Assembly: GCA_016188495.1 (NCBI GenBank)
Contig: JACPHU010000002.1
Span: 71,363-111,465 of the forward strand
Direction of reading: 5' to 3'
DNA: 40,103 nucleotides
DNA from: Candidatus Uhrbacteria bacterium
GTDB lineage: Bacteria > Patescibacteriota > Patescibacteriia > UBA9934 > GWF2-40-263
The notes under the pieces were generated by a model. That model had not been told where the DNA came from and searched no databases. It saw nothing but the letters and a program-made list of their open reading frames with translations. Position numbers and translations under genes: made by a program. Within the stretch, counting starts at the first letter, position 1. Every line of letters begins with the position of its first letter. Shown here piece by piece: positions 38,824-40,103 of the stretch.

Positions 38824-38852
38824 ACTCGTCCTATTTTTTAGGACGAGTTTTT
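38824..38852 (+). terminator. Intrinsic terminator of the repeat-protein gene
   Basis: ACTCGTCC (38824-38831)/GGACGAGT (38841-38848) followed by TTTTG. Confidence 0.85.
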
Positions 38853-38892
38853 GTTTTTTTCCAAAATGCTTTAGTCTTAATAAGATGCATGT

Positions 38893-40103
38893 ATGCGAGA
38901 ACGACTCAAAACTTATTTTGGATACGACACCTTTCGACCGTATCAACAGGAGATTATTGATACGGTGTTAAAGGGAGAGGATGTTCTCGTGCTTCTTCCA
39001 ACAGGGGGAGGAAAATCTTTGTGTTATCAGCTGCCAGCACTCATACGGGAGGGAATCACCCTGGTCATTTCGCCGCTTATTGCCCTCATGAAAGATCAGG
39101 TAGATGCACTCAATGCAAACGGTATTCCTGCAAGCTATCTGAATAGCAGTTTAAGCGCACAAGAAATACAGACGGTTCAACAACAAGCCTTGTCAGGGAA
39201 ATTAAAACTTCTGTATTTGGCACCTGAACGTTTAGGGATATTAGGATTTGACTCTTTTCTTCTGCAGTTGAATGTCAGGTTGATCGCCATCGATGAAGCA
39301 CACTGCGTCTCTGAATGGGGTCATGATTTTCGACCAGATTATCGTCGTTTGGTTCAGTTACGAACGCTCTTTCCCACGGTGAATATGATTGCGTTAACGG
39401 CTACTGCCACCACACGGGTTCGACAAGATATTGTTCGTTATTTGCAGATGCCGCAACCTCGGGTGTTTCTTTCTAGTTTTAATCGTCCTAATCTTTTTTA
39501 TTCCGTTCAGCCAAAACAACAAGCGTTCCAACAGCTTGTCACGCTTTTGTCTCGTCATAAAAACGAGTCTGTCATTATTTATTGTTTTTCCCGACAAGAT
39601 ACAGAAGATCTCGTCTCTGATTTATACACACAAGGCTTTCGTGCGCTTGCCTATCATGCAGGACTCGAGAAACAACAACGAACCCGGGCACAAGAAGCTT
39701 TTATTCGTGACGAGGTTCATATTATTGTGGCCACGATCGCGTTTGGCATGGGAATTGATAAACCGGATGTGCGACTGATTGTTCACATGGACTTACCAAA
39801 GACGATCGAAGGGTATTATCAGGAAACGGGTCGTGCCGGACGCGACGGTCTTTCAAGCGAGTGCGTGCTGTTTTATACCTACGCAGACAAGCGCAAGCAA
39901 GATTATTTTATTGCACAGATTCAAGATGAGTTGGAGCAAGCACAGGCGCAAAAGAAATTATCCGACATGATTGGTTATTGTGAATCCACGGGGTGTCGGC
40001 GACAATATGTGTTGCGTTATTTTGGAGAAGAATGGAAAGAATCGTTTTGTGGAACCTGTGACGTCTGTCAAGCGCCGTCTGTGGAACTTCAAGACGCAAC
40101 CGT
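38893..40103 (+). CDS. recQ: ATP-dependent DNA helicase RecQ, cut by the window end
   Basis: Open from ATG 38893 to the window edge (403 codons seen). Superfamily 2 helicase motifs: motif 0 (FRPYQQEII), Walker A TGGGKS (37-42), DEAH (134-137) within IDEAHCVSEWGHDFRPDY, SALTATAT-like ALTATAT, motif IV-V (IIYCFSRQ; VATIAFGMGIDKPDVR) and motif VI QETGRAGRDG. The RecQ zinc-binding Cys start with YCESTGCRRQYVL and CGTCDVCQ. RecQ unwinds DNA 3' to 5' in repair and recombination. Missing: the winged-helix/HRDC part. Confidence 0.95.
   Translation, partial: MRERLKTYFGYDTFRPYQQEIIDTVLKGEDVLVLLPTGGGKSLCYQLPALIREGITLVISPLIALMKDQVDALNANGIPASYLNSSLSAQEIQTVQQQALSGKLKLLYLAPERLGILGFDSFLLQLNVRLIAIDEAHCVSEWGHDFRPDYRRLVQLRTLFPTVNMIALTATATTRVRQDIVRYLQMPQPRVFLSSFNRPNLFYSVQPKQQAFQQLVTLLSRHKNESVIIYCFSRQDTEDLVSDLYTQGFRALAYHAGLEKQQRTRAQEAFIRDEVHIIVATIAFGMGIDKPDVRLIVHMDLPKTIEGYYQETGRAGRDGLSSECVLFYTYADKRKQDYFIAQIQDELEQAQAQKKLSDMIGYCESTGCRRQYVLRYFGEEWKESFCGTCDVCQAPSVELQDAT

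Overview
The window looks like a chromosomal segment of a Patescibacteria (CPR) bacterium. Reasons: short intergenic gaps; a streamlined housekeeping set (holB, frr, single-chain GlyRS, tpiA, rpmG); Gram-positive-like surface features (lipoproteins, a sortase with a substrate); many single-gene accessory modules; and almost no biosynthesis. I cannot name the lineage from sequence alone.

Layout. 1-2033: end of a glycosyltransferase, a TrmB-like regulator, a leftward structured-RNA candidate and a VapBC-like toxin pair. 2034-6640: a GC-rich island of five leftward orphan genes (57, 117, 352, 226 and 136 aa). Three of them are followed, 5-7 bases after the stop codon, by copies of a 178-198 bp structured element with compensatory base changes and two potential pseudoknots. 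This is the most novel part of the window. 6635-7365: a nested palindrome, a leftward small-RNA candidate with its own promoter and terminator, a perfect 24 bp palindrome, and a second nested palindrome in the holB leader. 7366-14461: holB, an Asp-box lipoprotein, frr, glyQS, an M16 protease, tpiA and a TPR protein. 14497-15543: tRNA-Thr(GGT), tRNA-Tyr(GTA) and tRNA-Thr(TGT), bracketed by two more palindromes, then rpmG. 15594-18834: an NDH-2, a YceI lipoprotein and an orphan gene.

18952-24833: tRNA-Trp, then accessory modules: a frameshifted coiled-coil gene, an AAA ATPase with a nuclease-like C-terminus, an NNMT/PNMT-type methyltransferase, HicBA, a lipoprotein and a Nudix hydrolase. These are separated by strong, partly duplicated terminators. 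25002-27892: a DUF3494 (ice-binding-like) surface protein ending in an LPNAG sorting signal, its probable sortase, and a small membrane protein. 27958-32863: a leftward copper-resistance cluster (CsoR with operator, HMA-SafE-cupredoxin fusion, HMA chaperone, CopA). 32923-34652: divergent cbiZ and cobD, which suggests corrinoid salvage and remodelling. 34700-38430: an M29-like aminopeptidase and a zinc-type ABC importer. 38468-40103: a strongly promoted secreted protein of PDGNE repeats, then recQ, cut by the window end.

Two repeat families stand out: the structured elements behind the orphan genes, and a five-copy nested palindrome (6635, 7232, 14497, 15029, 30862) with a conserved internal loop and variable outer arms. 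No CRISPR array, transposase, integrase or rRNA was seen.
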